DNA of 64,000 nt from Stomorhina lunata (Eukaryota > Arthropoda > Insecta > Diptera > Rhiniidae), in the NCBI GenBank assembly GCA_933228675.1, contig OW121740.1, positions 8,064,442 through 8,128,441 on the forward strand, given 5' to 3'. The notes under the pieces were generated by a model, which ran no database searches, was not told where the DNA came from, and saw only the letters and a program-made list of their open reading frames with translations. Below, one piece after another: positions 11,287 through 23,344 of this stretch (position 1 is its first letter; every line of letters starts with the position of its first letter). A program made the translations under genes and the position numbers.

Positions 11287-12428
11287 AGCCATAGTTGCTA
11301 ATGGGATTTCTAGTTTTGTCATCCCACTGTGCTTTCCATGATTTCCTTTTAGTTTTCCTTTTCAGTTCATTATACGAGTAGTTTCGTTGCCTCATTTGTT
11401 TGCTGTGGATTGTTGCAAATGTCCCTGTTATCTTTATTTAGGCACTGCTTTCATTATTAATATTTTTAAAAATTATTCCCTCCTATAAAAACCCAGAAAC
11501 TGCACAAAAATATGAAATAATTTTTAACAAAAAAATTTATATTAACTAAATACATTCAACAAATACATAAGTAGTTTTTTTAATAAACCAAAAACTAAAA
11601 TGAAGTGGTAATGTCTTCAGACAATATCACAGAAACTAGTGCCAAAATACCACTCAAAACTACATCAAAGATATCAGAATGAACAAAATGACATTTTATT
11701 ATATTTAAAGAGACCCTTATCACAAGAAAAATTGAAAATTGGCACATTTTAAATGTGAAAAACTATAATGAAATCAAAATCAATATTAAAGTATTAAATT
11801 CTTAAGAAGAAAATCCCTTATACTGAAGAGTGAAATGGGTGGTTGGTTCGGTGGCTGGTTACTAATGTCGACATATGTAAACTAATCGTTTTTAGTAATT
11901 TAAAGGCTTTTGTCGTTGTTGACAGTTTAATGTTTAATCTTGTAGGCAATTTATTTTTATATTCCTCTTTTTTTATTTTTTTGTTATTGTCTTCTTTATT
12001 ACTTTAAGCACTTTTAAATCCTGTCAAACATCGACACTTCCTTTATTGTTACTAATACATTGTAGTAATCCCATACACTCACACATACATTGAACTCATT
12101 TCATATGTGTTTTAATTTGTTCTAGGATGTCACATAAAAATCCTTCTTTACATTTTGAGCATCTTCATTTTCTTTATAGACTCAAAGAATTACTTTAAGT
12201 TCATTTCTTTTATTATTTCATTTTTATTTTCTATTTTTTATATTGAGTCTTTTGTATTTTTATGGTTATTTTTTTCTTTGTTTTCTTGGTTTTTTCTTGT
12301 TTGATATAAAAGAGGGGTTTTCTAGTCTTTTGTGCTGGAATTATTAACCCTTAACCGCATAATCAATTTATTAAAGATGATTGGTTACTAATGATTAAAG
12401 GAATCAAATCATTGAGTAGACTATGCCA
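11287..12428. other. Non-coding sequence
   Basis: No convincing gene, RNA or repeat was seen. Composition is less extreme than in the arrays. T-rich stretches occur around 11,960-12,000 and 12,200-12,300. Confidence 0.5.
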
Positions 12429-12560
12429 AGATCAGACTCTAGGTCATAGTCCAAGTCATAGTCTAAGTCAGATTATAAGTCATACTTTAGGTCATAGTCT
12501 AAGTCATAGTTTAAGGCATAGTCTAAGTCAATGACGAAGCCTTATATGTCATCGCCTAAG
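12429..12560. repeat. 12-bp satellite tract, forward
   Basis: About ten degenerate units of AAGTCATAGTCT immediately precede the next palindromic satellite array. The units are more diverged than in the main array at 28.3 kb. Confidence 0.8.
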
Positions 12561-15030
12561 TTTATTAAGAAAAAAATTCTGAAAAAAAATTTTATTAAGA
12601 AAAAATTTCTATAGAAAATTTTTTATTAAGAAAAAATTTCTTTAGAAAAATTTTTATTAAGAAAACATTTCTTTAGAAAATTTTTGATTAAGAAAAAATT
12701 CTATTGAAATAAATTTTCTTAAAGAATTTTTATTGAGGAATTAAAAAAAAATCTACAGAAAATTGTTAATTGAGAAAAAATTTACATAGAAAATTTTTTA
12801 TAAAGAAAAAAATTCTAAAGGAATTTTTTTATAATGAAAAAATTTTCAAATGAAAATTTTTTATTAAAAAAAAAATCTTAAAAAGAAAATTTTTTATTAA
12901 GAACAAATTTCTACATTTATTTTTTTATAAAGAAAAAATTTCTATAGAAAATTCATAATCACGAAAAAATTTTTATAGAAAATTTTTTATTAAGAAAATA
13001 TTTATTTAGAAAATTTTTCATTAAGAAAAAATTCTATAGAAAATTGTTCATTAAAAAAAAATTCTATAGAAAATTTTCAATACAAAATTTTTCATTAAGA
13101 GAAAATTTATAGAAAATTTTTCATTAAGAAAAAAATTCTATAGAAAATTTTTCATTAAGAAAAAAATTCTATTGAAAATTTTTCATTAAGAAAAAATTTC
13201 TATTGAAAATTTTTCATTAAGAAAAAATTTCTATAGAAAATTTTTCGTTAAGAAAAAATTTCTATAGAAAATTTTTCGTTAAGAAAAAATTTCTATAGAA
13301 AATTTTTCGTTAAGAAAAAATTTCTATAGAAAATTTTTCGTTAAGAAAAAATTTCTATAGAAAATTTTTCATTAAATTTCTATAGAAAATTTGTCATTAA
13401 GAAAAAATTTCTATAGAAAATTTTTCATTAAGAAAAAATTTCTATAGACAATTTTTCTTTAAGAAAAAATTTCTATAGAAAATTTTTCATTAAGAAAAAA
13501 TTTCTATAAAAAATTTTTCATTAAGAAAAAATTTCTATAAAAAATTTTTCATTAAAAAAATTTATATAGAAAATTTTTCATTAAGAAAAACATTCTACAG
13601 AAAATTTTTCATTGAGAAAAACTTTATATAGACAATTTTTCATTAAGAGAAAAATCTATAGTAAATTTTTCATTAAGAAAAAATTTCTATAGAAAATTTT
13701 TCATTCAGAAAAAATTTCTATAGAAAATTTTTCATTAAGAAAAAATTTCTATAGGAAATTTTTCATTAAGAAAAAATTTCTATAGAAAATTTTTCATTAA
13801 GAAAAAATTTCTATAGAAAATTTTTCATTCAGAAAAAATTTCTATAGAAAATTTTTCATTAAGAAAAAATTTCTATAGAAAATTTTTCATTAAGAAAAAA
13901 TTTCTATAGAAAATTTTACATTAAGAAAAAATTTCTATAGAAAATTTTTCATTAAGAAAAAATTTCTATAGAAAATTTTTCATTAAGAAAAAAATTCTAT
14001 AGAAAATTTTTCATTAAGAAAAAATTTCTATAAAAAATTTTTCATTAAAAAATTTTCTATAGAAAATTTTTCATTAAAAAACTTTCTATAGAAAACTTTT
14101 CATTGGGAAAAAATTTCTATAGAAAATTTTTAATTGAGAAAAAATTTCTATAGAAAATCTTTCATTAAGAAAAAATTTCTGTGGAAAATTTTTCATTAAT
14201 AAAAAATTTCTATAGAAATTTTTTCATTAAGAAAAAATTTATATAGAAAATTTTTCATTAAGAAAAAATTTCTATAGAAAAGTTTTCATTAAGAAACAAT
14301 TTATATAGAAAATTTTTCATTAAGAAAAAATTTCTATAGAAAATTTTTCATTAAGAAAAGATTTCTATAGAAAATTTTTCATTAAGAAAAATGTCTATAG
14401 AAAATTTTTCATTAAGAAAAATGTCTATAGACAATTTTTTATTGGGAAAAAATTTCTATAGAAAATTTTTAATTGAGAAAAAATTTCTATAGAAAATTTT
14501 TAATTGAGAAAAAATTTCTATAAAAATATTTTTATTAAGAACAAATTTCTATAGAAATTTTTCATTATAAAATAATCTCTATACAAAATTTTTCATAAAG
14601 AAAAAATTTCTATAGAAAATTGTTTTTAATGAAAACATTTCTTATGAAAGTTTTTTGTAAAGAACAAATTTTTCTAGAAAATTTTTTTTTAAGAAAAAAA
14701 TCTATAGAAAATTTTTCATTAAGAAAGAAAATTTATGGAAAATTTTTTATAAAAAAATTTCTATAGAAAATTTTTTGTAAAAAAATTTCTATAAAAAGTT
14801 TATTGTAAAGAAAAAATTTCTTTGGAAAATTTTTTATAAAGAAAAAATTTCTTTAAAAAATTTTTTTGTAAAGAAAAAATTTCTATCGAAATTTTTTTAT
14901 AAAGAAAAAATTTTTGTAGAAATTTTATTTATTTCTTTAAATTGTACATAGATAATTTTTCATTAAGAAAAAGTTTCTATAGAAAATGTTTCATTAGGAA
15001 AAAATTTCTATGGAACATTTTTATTTTGGC
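12561..15030. repeat. 31-bp palindromic satellite array, CATTAAG subfamily, forward
   Basis: Same unit as 7612-11,074. The central part (13,150-14,350) is well homogenised, including a local CGTTAAG variant run at 13,225-13,365. Both flanks are degraded, with truncated and T-rich units. The array is followed by a 740-bp spacer and then by the same family in the opposite orientation. Confidence 0.94.
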
Positions 15031-15771
15031 AAAGTAAAAATTCTTTTAAATGACCATCTCAGATCAGTGAAGGGTGCGTAAATAGTCAAAATTTCCTTTA
15101 ATCTCCCCTCTTTTCTATTTAAATAATGTTTCTGCTAAACAAGGACTTTGATTGTAATAATCATCTTCTATTTACACACATTTTTTCTTCCCAGATTTTT
15201 TTCTTGCCACCTTTTGTGGCACGAGTATTAGTGTCAGTAATTTGTGGCATTTAACTGCTTTTTTCAATAGTTTTTCTTCTATTCCAAGGGAAGAGTTTTG
15301 TTGGATGTTGACTATTTATTCTATTTGGTCCATTTGTTAATCCTTTTTGTTGTTGTTGTTGATGTTGGTTGTTGCTTACAGAAGTTGGGACTTCAGGTTT
15401 TTGACACTTTTTCTATTGTTGTTGCCGGTAATTTATCTATTTGCTCGAGGGGATCTGTAAGGATGTTTTTATCCAGTTGAGTTCGGGTTTTTTGTTCGGT
15501 TGGTAGTTTTATTTTATTACCTTAAAATTCTGTTTGTGATTTGTATAAAAATATTTGCAAGATTTATGGTTTTTAATGTCAACCCTTAGGTATTTATGCT
15601 GAGAGTCTGTGGTCTTATTTAAATTGGACGATTTTCTATGGAAATTTGGAGTGAGAGGGCAATATGAGAATATAAAAAAATTCTAAAAAATATTTTATGG
15701 GAAACTTGTGGGGATTTAAGTTCTTATTTGTGATTAAAATTAATGAGTTGACTGCCAATCTTTATGTTTTT
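15031..15771. other. Spacer between oppositely oriented satellite arrays
   Basis: This is non-satellite sequence of ordinary fly composition with TTGTTGTTGTTGATGTTG near 15,347. A 60-codon plus-strand frame at 15,298-15,480 has no protein features and is probably chance. It forms the centre of a large inverted arrangement. Confidence 0.5.
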
Positions 15772-18290
15772 TGTAATAAAATTTTTCATTGAGAAAAATT
15801 TTATAGAACATTTTTTCTATAGAAAATTTTTGTTAATGAAAAATTTTCTATAGATATTTTTTCTTAATGAAAAAATTTTTTATATTTTTTTTCTTAATTA
15901 AAAATTTCCTATAGAATCTTTTTCTTAATGAAAAATTTTTCTATTGGATTTTTATTCTTAATGAAAAATTTTTCATAGAAAATTTTCTTTAGAAAATTTT
16001 TATTAATGAAAAATTTTCTATAGATATTTTTTCTTAATGTAAAATTTTCTATAGATATTTTTTCTCTATGAAAAATTTTCTATAGAAATTTTATCTTAAT
16101 TTTCTATAGATTTTTTTCATAACGAAAAATTTTTTAAAGAATTTCTTTAGAAAATGTTTCTTAATGAAAATTTTTTTTTAGAAATATTTTCTTGTTGAAA
16201 ATTTTTTCTATAAAAATTTTTTCTTAATGCAAAATTTTCTATAGAAATTTTTTCTAAATTTTCTATAGAAAATTTTTCTTAATGAAAAAATTTTCTGTAG
16301 AAATTTTCTGCCAATGAAAAATTTTCTATAGAATTTTTCTTAATGTTCTATAGAAATTTTTTCTTAATGAAAAATTGTCTATAGAAATTTTTTCTTAATG
16401 AAAAATTTTCTATAGAAATTTTTTCTTAATGAAAAATTTTCTATAGAAATTTTTTCTTAATGAAAAATTTTCTATAGAAATTTTTTCTTAATGAAAAATT
16501 TTCTATAGAAATTTTTTCTTAATGAAAAATTTTCTTGAAAAATTTTCCATAGAAATTTTTTCTTAATGAAAAATTTTCTATAGAAATTTTTTCTTAATGA
16601 AAAATTTTCTATAGAAATTTTTTCCTAATGAAAAATTTTCTATAGAATTTTTTTCTTAATGAAAAATTTTCCATAGAAATTTTTTCTTAATGAAAAATTT
16701 TCTATAGAAATTTTTTCTTAATGAAAAATTTTCTATAGAAATTTTTTTTAATGAAAAATTTTCTATAGATATTTTTTCTTAACGAAAAATTTTCTATAGA
16801 ATTTTTTTCTCAATGAAAAATTTTCTATAGAAATTTTTTCTTAATGAAAAATTTTCTATAGAAATTTTTTCTTAATGAAAAATTTTCTATAGAAATTTTT
16901 TCTTAATGAAAAATTTTCTATAGAAATTTTTTCTTAATGAAAAATTTTCTATAGAAATTTTTTAGAAAAATTTTCTATAGAATTTTTTTCTCAATGAAAA
17001 ATTTTCTATAGAAATTTTTTCTTAATGAAAAATTTTCTATAGAAATTTTTTCTTAATGAAAAATTTTCTATAGAAATTTTTTCTTAATGAAAAATTTTCT
17101 ATAGAAATTTTTTCTTAATGAAAAATTTTCTATAGAAATTTTTTCTTAATGAAAAATTTTCTATAGAAATTTTTTCTTAATGAAAAATTTTCTATAGTAA
17201 TTTTTTCATAATATAAAATTTTCCTTAGAAATTTTTTCTTAATGAAAAATTTCCTATAGAAATTTTTTCTTAATGAAAAATTTTCTACAGAATTTTTTTC
17301 TTAATGAAAAATTTTCTATAAAAAATTTTTTCTTAATGAAAAATTTTCTATAGAAAATTTTTTCTTAATGAAAAATTTTCTATAGAAAATTTTTTCTTAA
17401 TGAAAAATTTTCTATAGAAAATTTTTTCTTAATGAAAAATTTTCTATAGAAAATTTTTTCTTAATGAAAATTTTTCTATAGAAAATTTTTTCTTAATGAA
17501 AAATTTTCTATAAAAGTTTTTTCTTAACGAAAAATTTTCTATAGAAATTTTTTCTTAATATAAAATTTTCTATAGAATTTTTTTTTAATGAAAAATTTTC
17601 TATAGAAATTTTTTCTTAATGAAAAATTTTCTATAGAAATTTTTTCTGAATGAAAAATTTTCTATAAAAATTTTTTCTTAGAGCAAAATTTTCTATAGAA
17701 ATATTTTCTATAGAAAATTTTTTGAATGAAAAAATTTTCTATAGAAATTTTCTTCCAATGAAAAATTTTCTATAAAATTTTTCTTAATGAATAATTTTCT
17801 ATAGAAATTCTTTCTTAATGAAAAATGTTCTTTATAAAAAAATTTCTATGGAAATTTTTTCTTAATAAAAAATTTTTTTTCTTAATGAAAAATATTATAA
17901 AAATTTTTTCTTAATGAAAAATTTTCTATAGAAATTCTTTCTTAATGAAAAATGTTCTTTATAAAAAAATTTCTATGGAAATTTTTTCTTAATAAAAAAT
18001 TTTTTTTCTTAATGAAAAATATTATAAAAATTTTTTCTTAATGAAAAATTTTCTATAGAAATTTATTCTTAATAAAAAATGAAAACTTTTCGATTGAATT
18101 TTTTTCTCAAAAGTTTTTGAGCATTTTTTTCTTAATGACAAATTTTCTATAGAAATTTTTTCTTAACGAAAAATTTTCTATCAAAAATTTGTCTAAATGA
18201 AAAATTTTCTTTGGAAATTTTTTCTTAATAAAAAATTGTTTATTGAAATTTTTTTAATGAAAAATTTTCTCTAGATATTTATCTAAAAAA
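15772..18290. repeat. 31-bp palindromic satellite array, reverse orientation
   Basis: The units read CTTAATGAAAAATTTTCTAT then AGAAATTTTTT, the reverse complement of the arrays at 7.6 and 12.6 kb. The core 16,360-17,500 is highly homogeneous. A segment of about 127 bp near 17,804-17,930 is directly duplicated at 17,931-18,057, including shared mutations (GTTCTTTATAAAAAAATTTC). Edges are diverged. Confidence 0.94.
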
Positions 18291-20079
18291 TTTTAAACTA
18301 TCATTAAAGAGTGGAAAAAATTTAATTGTGTTGATTTTTTTTCAATTTATCCCTGACATAATTAAAATGTTGAAATCTCATAAATACATTTAAAAACACA
18401 TTCATTTCAATTTCGAACAAATTGTAAAATTCTCTCAGCATTTAATGTTTTTTTTTGTGAATAAAACACAATAAGAAAATTATCATAAACAATTACAAAC
18501 ACATAAAATAGCAACAAGAACTGGGGAAAAAGAGTTATCATACATCGTAAACAACATGTGATAATTAAATGTCACTGCAGCAACTCATTACATTTTTAAA
18601 CATCAACGAATACATTTTCAATCTCAAACCTAACCATGAAAAGAACATATGAGCGTATAACACCCCGAACCACCCTCAGAAAGAAAATTATCACAAGGAA
18701 TCACCATAAAATACAAAATACTCACGTTGACTAATGGGACATATCACTTTATCACATGTTAAATATAATCCGAGAGAAAATTCATACGATAATCATCCAA
18801 ATTCAAAAAATTCACACATCAGAATTCCTACTTGAGTTCCTTTTTATTTTTTTCATTTTGAAAGCATTTAATGAAATTTCTCTTCTCATACATAAATATA
18901 TTTTCTTCTGAATGGAAAAAAAGTTAATTGTACAAATGTAATTGAAAATTTCCATTTTCCAAGTTTTTCTGTTTTTTTTATTCGTTTTTGGTTTTTATGA
19001 CATTTAAAGTGTCATGATAAAGTTGAGAGTGGGCAAGATAATGTTGGTTGAATGTTGGTGGTAGTGATGAGTATAAGTGTTTGTGTATGACCATTTTTGC
19101 TCAGTTGAGTTGAAAGCAGAGATGGGATTGGAGGATTGTTATTTGAGGAGGATAAGACTTTGCAGACAAATATTATCAGATTTTGATGTTTAGAATATTC
19201 ATTCCGTAAAATTAGTCGTTCGTCTCAATAGTTTCATACCTTAACAGAGCATAAGACTTTGATTAAGGAAATAAGATATTGATTCTTAGAGTATTCGGCT
19301 TTCATCGTTTACTCAATGAAAACAATTTTATATATAACATTTTCTAAACTAGATTTGTTTTAGTATAACAGTTTTCTTATCAAAAATATTTAAGTATAAC
19401 TGTTTTCGAAAGGATATAAAGAAAAGATAAAGCTGAAAAATGTTTCAGTTCAGATGATAATCATCGCTTTATATTGATATTTATTTACATATTATAATTC
19501 GTATTTCTTCTGTCTTTCTAATTAGATATAATGCTTTAGAAATAGGGATACCATCTTCATCGGGAGATGATGAAACGCTTTCATTTCTTGGTTTTATTAA
19601 AATATTATTTGATTAATAAATAATAAAAAATATTAATTTCAATAATAAATAATTGTAATAAGTTGGAATTCTGGTGCAATACACTTTTTAATAAAATTAT
19701 TTTATCATAAAAGTTTTCTTTGGAAATTTAAATTTGTGTAACAGTTTTCAATAACTAACTGTTCGATAAAAGTTTTATGACGGAAATTAATTAACCAATT
19801 TTTAGAGAACATTATCTGTGTATAAGGAATATTTTATAGTATACAAGTTTTTTATATAAATTTGTTAAATTGCAAAGAATTTAATTTAAAAGTATGTAAG
19901 TGGTTTCTCTAGTATTTACTTTGAACAAAATTCGGTATCGTAACCTGGTATGGTTTAACATTAATAAGTTATTGAATGTTTTTCGTTTAGCTTAATATTA
20001 AGTTAGGATAAATATGCTGATAGTAATACTACAGGTCCATATATTTTGTTAGGAGTTCCTAATGCATCTACCGTATATT
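18291..20079. other. Non-coding sequence
   Basis: AT-rich sequence without a supported gene. Small repeats of the TATAACAGTTTTC type appear near 19,365-19,400 and 19,735-19,755. These resemble single degenerate units of the array at 23.3 kb. Confidence 0.45.
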
Positions 20080-20690
20080 AAGTCTGGACATTGGAACAAT
20101 CCAGGAGTGTTTTTTTATGAAAGCTGTAGTCAAATATGGACCGATTCCTATAAAACTTCTTTATTCTAAATTTAGTCGTCATAGCTATTACAATTGTATT
20201 CAATTTATCAGCATTAATGTGTTTCCCGGATCGGGGTTATATGGGAGATCTAACTAAATGTGAACCGATTTCGTCCATTTTTAATACACAACTTTTTCAA
20301 GATATCAAAAATACTATCGCGCTTTTATCTGACGGACAGACGGACGAAAACCCCCTTTTCTTTTTGTATTTTTGTGTTTCCGTAAGTTTTTTTTATATCT
20401 GAGCTATGGTAACCGATTGTGACAACTTGTGCTAAATTTAATGCCTAAAGCTTTATCATATATTGTTATTTAAGTGTATTTTAGGTGGAATTTAGGCTGT
20501 TTCCGTAAGTTTTTTGTATGAGAGCTATTATCATCAAAGCTATTATAATTTGTCATTTATTTGCAAATAAGCAATAATCCTAGACGAGGTTATACGGGAG
20601 CTATGGTCAAATGTGCCCGATTTCATTAATAAAATTTTCCAAGAATCAGTGACCTATATCCTTTCGTTAAGGTTTTATCGTGCCGACAAT
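20080..20690 (+). repeat. Diverged dispersed repeat with GGACCGATT blocks
   Basis: Recurrent phrases (ATATGGACCGATT at 20,135, TATGGGAGATC at 20,239, TGTGAACCGATTTCGTCC at 20,260, GACGGACAGACGGACG near 20,330, GGGAGCTATGGTCAAATGTG near 20,597) match those in the repeats at 55.2-56.4 and 59.8-61.1 kb. It seems to be a partial or relative of that family with internal duplication. The class is not resolved. Confidence 0.5.
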
Positions 20691-20707
20691 AGACAGACAG
20701 ACTGACT

Positions 20708-20755
<48 letters not shown>
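20691..20755. repeat. (GACA)n microsatellite
   Basis: Sixteen or so near-perfect ACAG/GACA tetranucleotides, with GACT interruptions at the left, are followed by CATCGCTCAATCG. This is the position where such a tract ends relatives of the flanking dispersed repeat. Confidence 0.9.
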
Positions 20756-20984
20756 TCGCTCAATCGTCGGATGTTGCTAACATTGGACGATGTTGGTAAC
20801 ATTGGACAACTTTTGATAATAGTTTGACGGTTGTTTATCGTTTGTTTGACGATTTTTTGATGGTTTTTTGGCGAGTAGAAATCCAGAAAAACTTTGGTAA
20901 TGGCAAGTAGTCTGATAACTGGTTACCTTGTAATGACTACAACATACCCTCCGATTAACTAATAAGTTATTACAGAAGTACTTA

Positions 20985-21045
20985 TTTGTAATTAAAATGG
21001 TAAGTTGAACTGAATGGCCCGGGTTCAAATCCCACCAAGACCAAA
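20985..21045 (+). repeat. tRNA-like B box (SINE or tRNA pseudogene remnant)
   Basis: GGGTTCAAATCCCACCAAGA at 21,021-21,040 matches a T-arm, and GTTCAAATC (21,023-21,031) fits the pol III B-box consensus. No A box at proper spacing is clear, and no full cloverleaf folds. It is followed by a T-rich tail. Probably a tRNA-derived remnant. Confidence 0.35.
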
Positions 21046-21234
21046 AATTTTTTTATTTTTTTTTTATTAAAAATGTATTTTTAAATGATTTTTGAATTTT
21101 AAAAAAATAAATATTACCTTCTGTAAAAAAATTTTGGAAGACTAACTCACGGTAATGAAAAAATACTATCATGAGTCAATTTTGATTATGTAGGTATGTA
21201 GATTTTGGATACCAAGCAACGATTCTGCTTGGTC

Positions 21235-21498
21235 TTAACTTGGTAAGCCTAGACTTATCTTGGTTATCCTTAATTTCAACTGTGGACACTGACCTCCTGT
21301 TGATATCAAACAAAGAACTACGTTACGTAGTGAGCTAACATGTACTGCGAGTTGTCCAATAAAAATGGGATGAAAGGTCCAAGTAAAGGAAAATTTTTCA
21401 CAACTTGGCCTATAAAATTGAAGAATATTCACACAAGATTGAAGAAAATAGGTTGTATCATTTAAGTAAGTAAGGCCATTTAAGTAAGTAAGAGCCAA
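21235..21498 (-). repeat. Dispersed repeat related to 643-918
   Basis: A minus-strand open stretch of 87 codons has SCVNILQFYRPSCEKFSFTW, which aligns with the frame inside the hAT-like element at 0.6-0.9 kb. It lies between two tRNA-like sequences. Function is unknown and it is probably non-coding now. Confidence 0.35.
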
Positions 21499-21744
21499 TA
21501 TTATATAAAAACTTATACAAAAGGCAAGATTTAAATTGTTTAAGTTTTAAAATAATAAAAAAAAAATACTTCTTTATTGTTTATTAAATGCATTAAACAT
21601 TTACAAAAGATCGTCTAGAAATATGTTTCCAAAAATTACAACAAAGCAAAAAAAGCAGGGAAAAACAAAGTTATTGTCACATGATTTTGGATCTAAAAAT
21701 AAAAATTGTATATATTAATTATAAGCTGCTAAGTTTTAAACATA

Positions 21745-21815
21745 TGAAGTACCTAAGTGGAAGAGTCTCCGTCTAGCAGTCGTAGGGGTCTGGGTTCGAG
21801 CCCCCATGGGGTCAT
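21745..21815 (+). repeat. tRNA-like sequence with A and B boxes
   Basis: An A-box-like AAGTGGAAGAG (21,755-21,765, one mismatch) is followed 28 bases later by an exact B-box GTTCGAGCC (21,794-21,802) inside CTGGGTTCGAGCCCCCATGG. The anticodon arm does not fold cleanly, so a functional tRNA gene is unlikely; a tRNA-derived SINE head or a tRNA pseudogene fits better. A-rich sequence follows. Confidence 0.45.
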
Positions 21816-22019
21816 TAAAAAAAATTTGTATTTCGTTTAAAAATATATTTTTTTAATAAAACAACAACAAAAAAGTTGTTGTTGTTGTTATCCAATAGCT
21901 TACCCAAGTCATTACTTTTCTGCAATTGGTATGTACTTGCCTCCAATGACATCCCCATGTTAATGTAATGACTTAAACAGTGAATGAGTAAGTAGTTCGG
22001 TCTCAATAGTTAAGCTGTT

Positions 22020-23344
22020 TAACACATTATTTGGTAATGAAAAGTTTTGCTGAGAATGTTTTAATTTTAACCCAGGCAACGCCGAAACCAAGTAGCTAGT
22101 TTTCCATAAAATTTTTTCTGAATATAACAGTTTGCTTCACAAAACTATTTTCTTTAACGAATTTAAATGGCAAACAATTTTTAACTGCATATTAAATCCC
22201 ATCCCTGGTCGTTAGTGCTGAATTTTTAAATCCTAAGGATTTAAGTCTTTGTCAATGATGAGCTGGATGTTTATGAAGAGATTTAGATGTTTGTTAATAA
22301 GTTTTCAAATAAAATAGAGAATCAAATTAAAAAAAAAAAACTGTTTTATTAAAAAACATAAATTTGTTTTAAATAAGCGGAAAAAGAAAAAAGTTTTTAA
22401 ACCAAACCAAAAAATTGAAAAGCCAAAGTTTTTACATTTGCTTTTGAAAACCAAAAACATCATATGTTTTTTTGTTAAATAGAGCCATCAAATGGTCGTT
22501 TTACTTAAAATATAACAAATTTTGGTTATTATTTTAAGTCTAAAATTATTTAAATAAAAGTTTATTATTACTAATCTAAACTGTTATAAACTGTAGTTTA
22601 ATAAATTTAAAATAATTTGCTTTGAGTTTATTAATTTTAATCCTCTCATTATTTAGCTGTAGTTTATTATATACCATTTGAAATGTCTTAAACATTACTT
22701 TAAATTAATGTTTCTTTTTGTTTTAAATTTCTTTGGAAATAAATGACTTTTTAATTTTCTATTACTTCCGGTTTCCTAAACAAATTAACTTTAGCAAATT
22801 TAAATTCTCATTTAATTCAAGTTTTTTTTTGTACTTCACTTAATCATATTTTTCATTTATGAAATATGTGACCAGTTTTTCTTTCCTCTTCATTCCTCAT
22901 TCACAAATGTCCTTTGTCATTTCTCCTTTTGTTCCTTTTATTAAAGGAACAAAGATTTTAGCTTATCTTTGTATTTCCGCATCATTTAATAATTTCATCA
23001 TTTAACATTATTTTTCACTTTCATTCACACGCTCAGCCTTAGACAGTCAGTCCGACGGTGTCTCCTCTGTTCGCAGGATCTCTTATCCTTGAGTAGAGTG
23101 TGAGTGAAATGATTTCAACTGCTGATGATTGCATTTTTCGTTTATGTTTTCGCATAATTCGTGGTTAAATTAAGAGTAAAGATATTTTATATCGTCATCA
23201 TCTGATTTGCCTAATGGTTAATTTATTAATACCATAAAAGTCATATCAAGAGATGGGTATGTCCTTTTTGTCCTTATATCTATAATTTATGATTATTTGA
23301 TGATGAGAGAATATTTTTTTTCCAATATTTAGGAGGAATTTTTT
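22020..23344. other. Non-coding sequence
   Basis: No gene or recognised repeat was found. Composition is AT-rich. The stretch around 23,030-23,110 is GC-richer than its surroundings but has no coding frame. Confidence 0.45.

Noticed and set aside
7612..18290. CRISPR-like regular 31-bp repeats
   Set aside because: Units are directly contiguous, with no unique spacers, and the genome is eukaryotic; these are satellites.
21745..21815. Functional tRNA gene
   Set aside because: The B box is exact but the acceptor and anticodon arms do not pair into a cloverleaf; kept only as a tRNA-like remnant.
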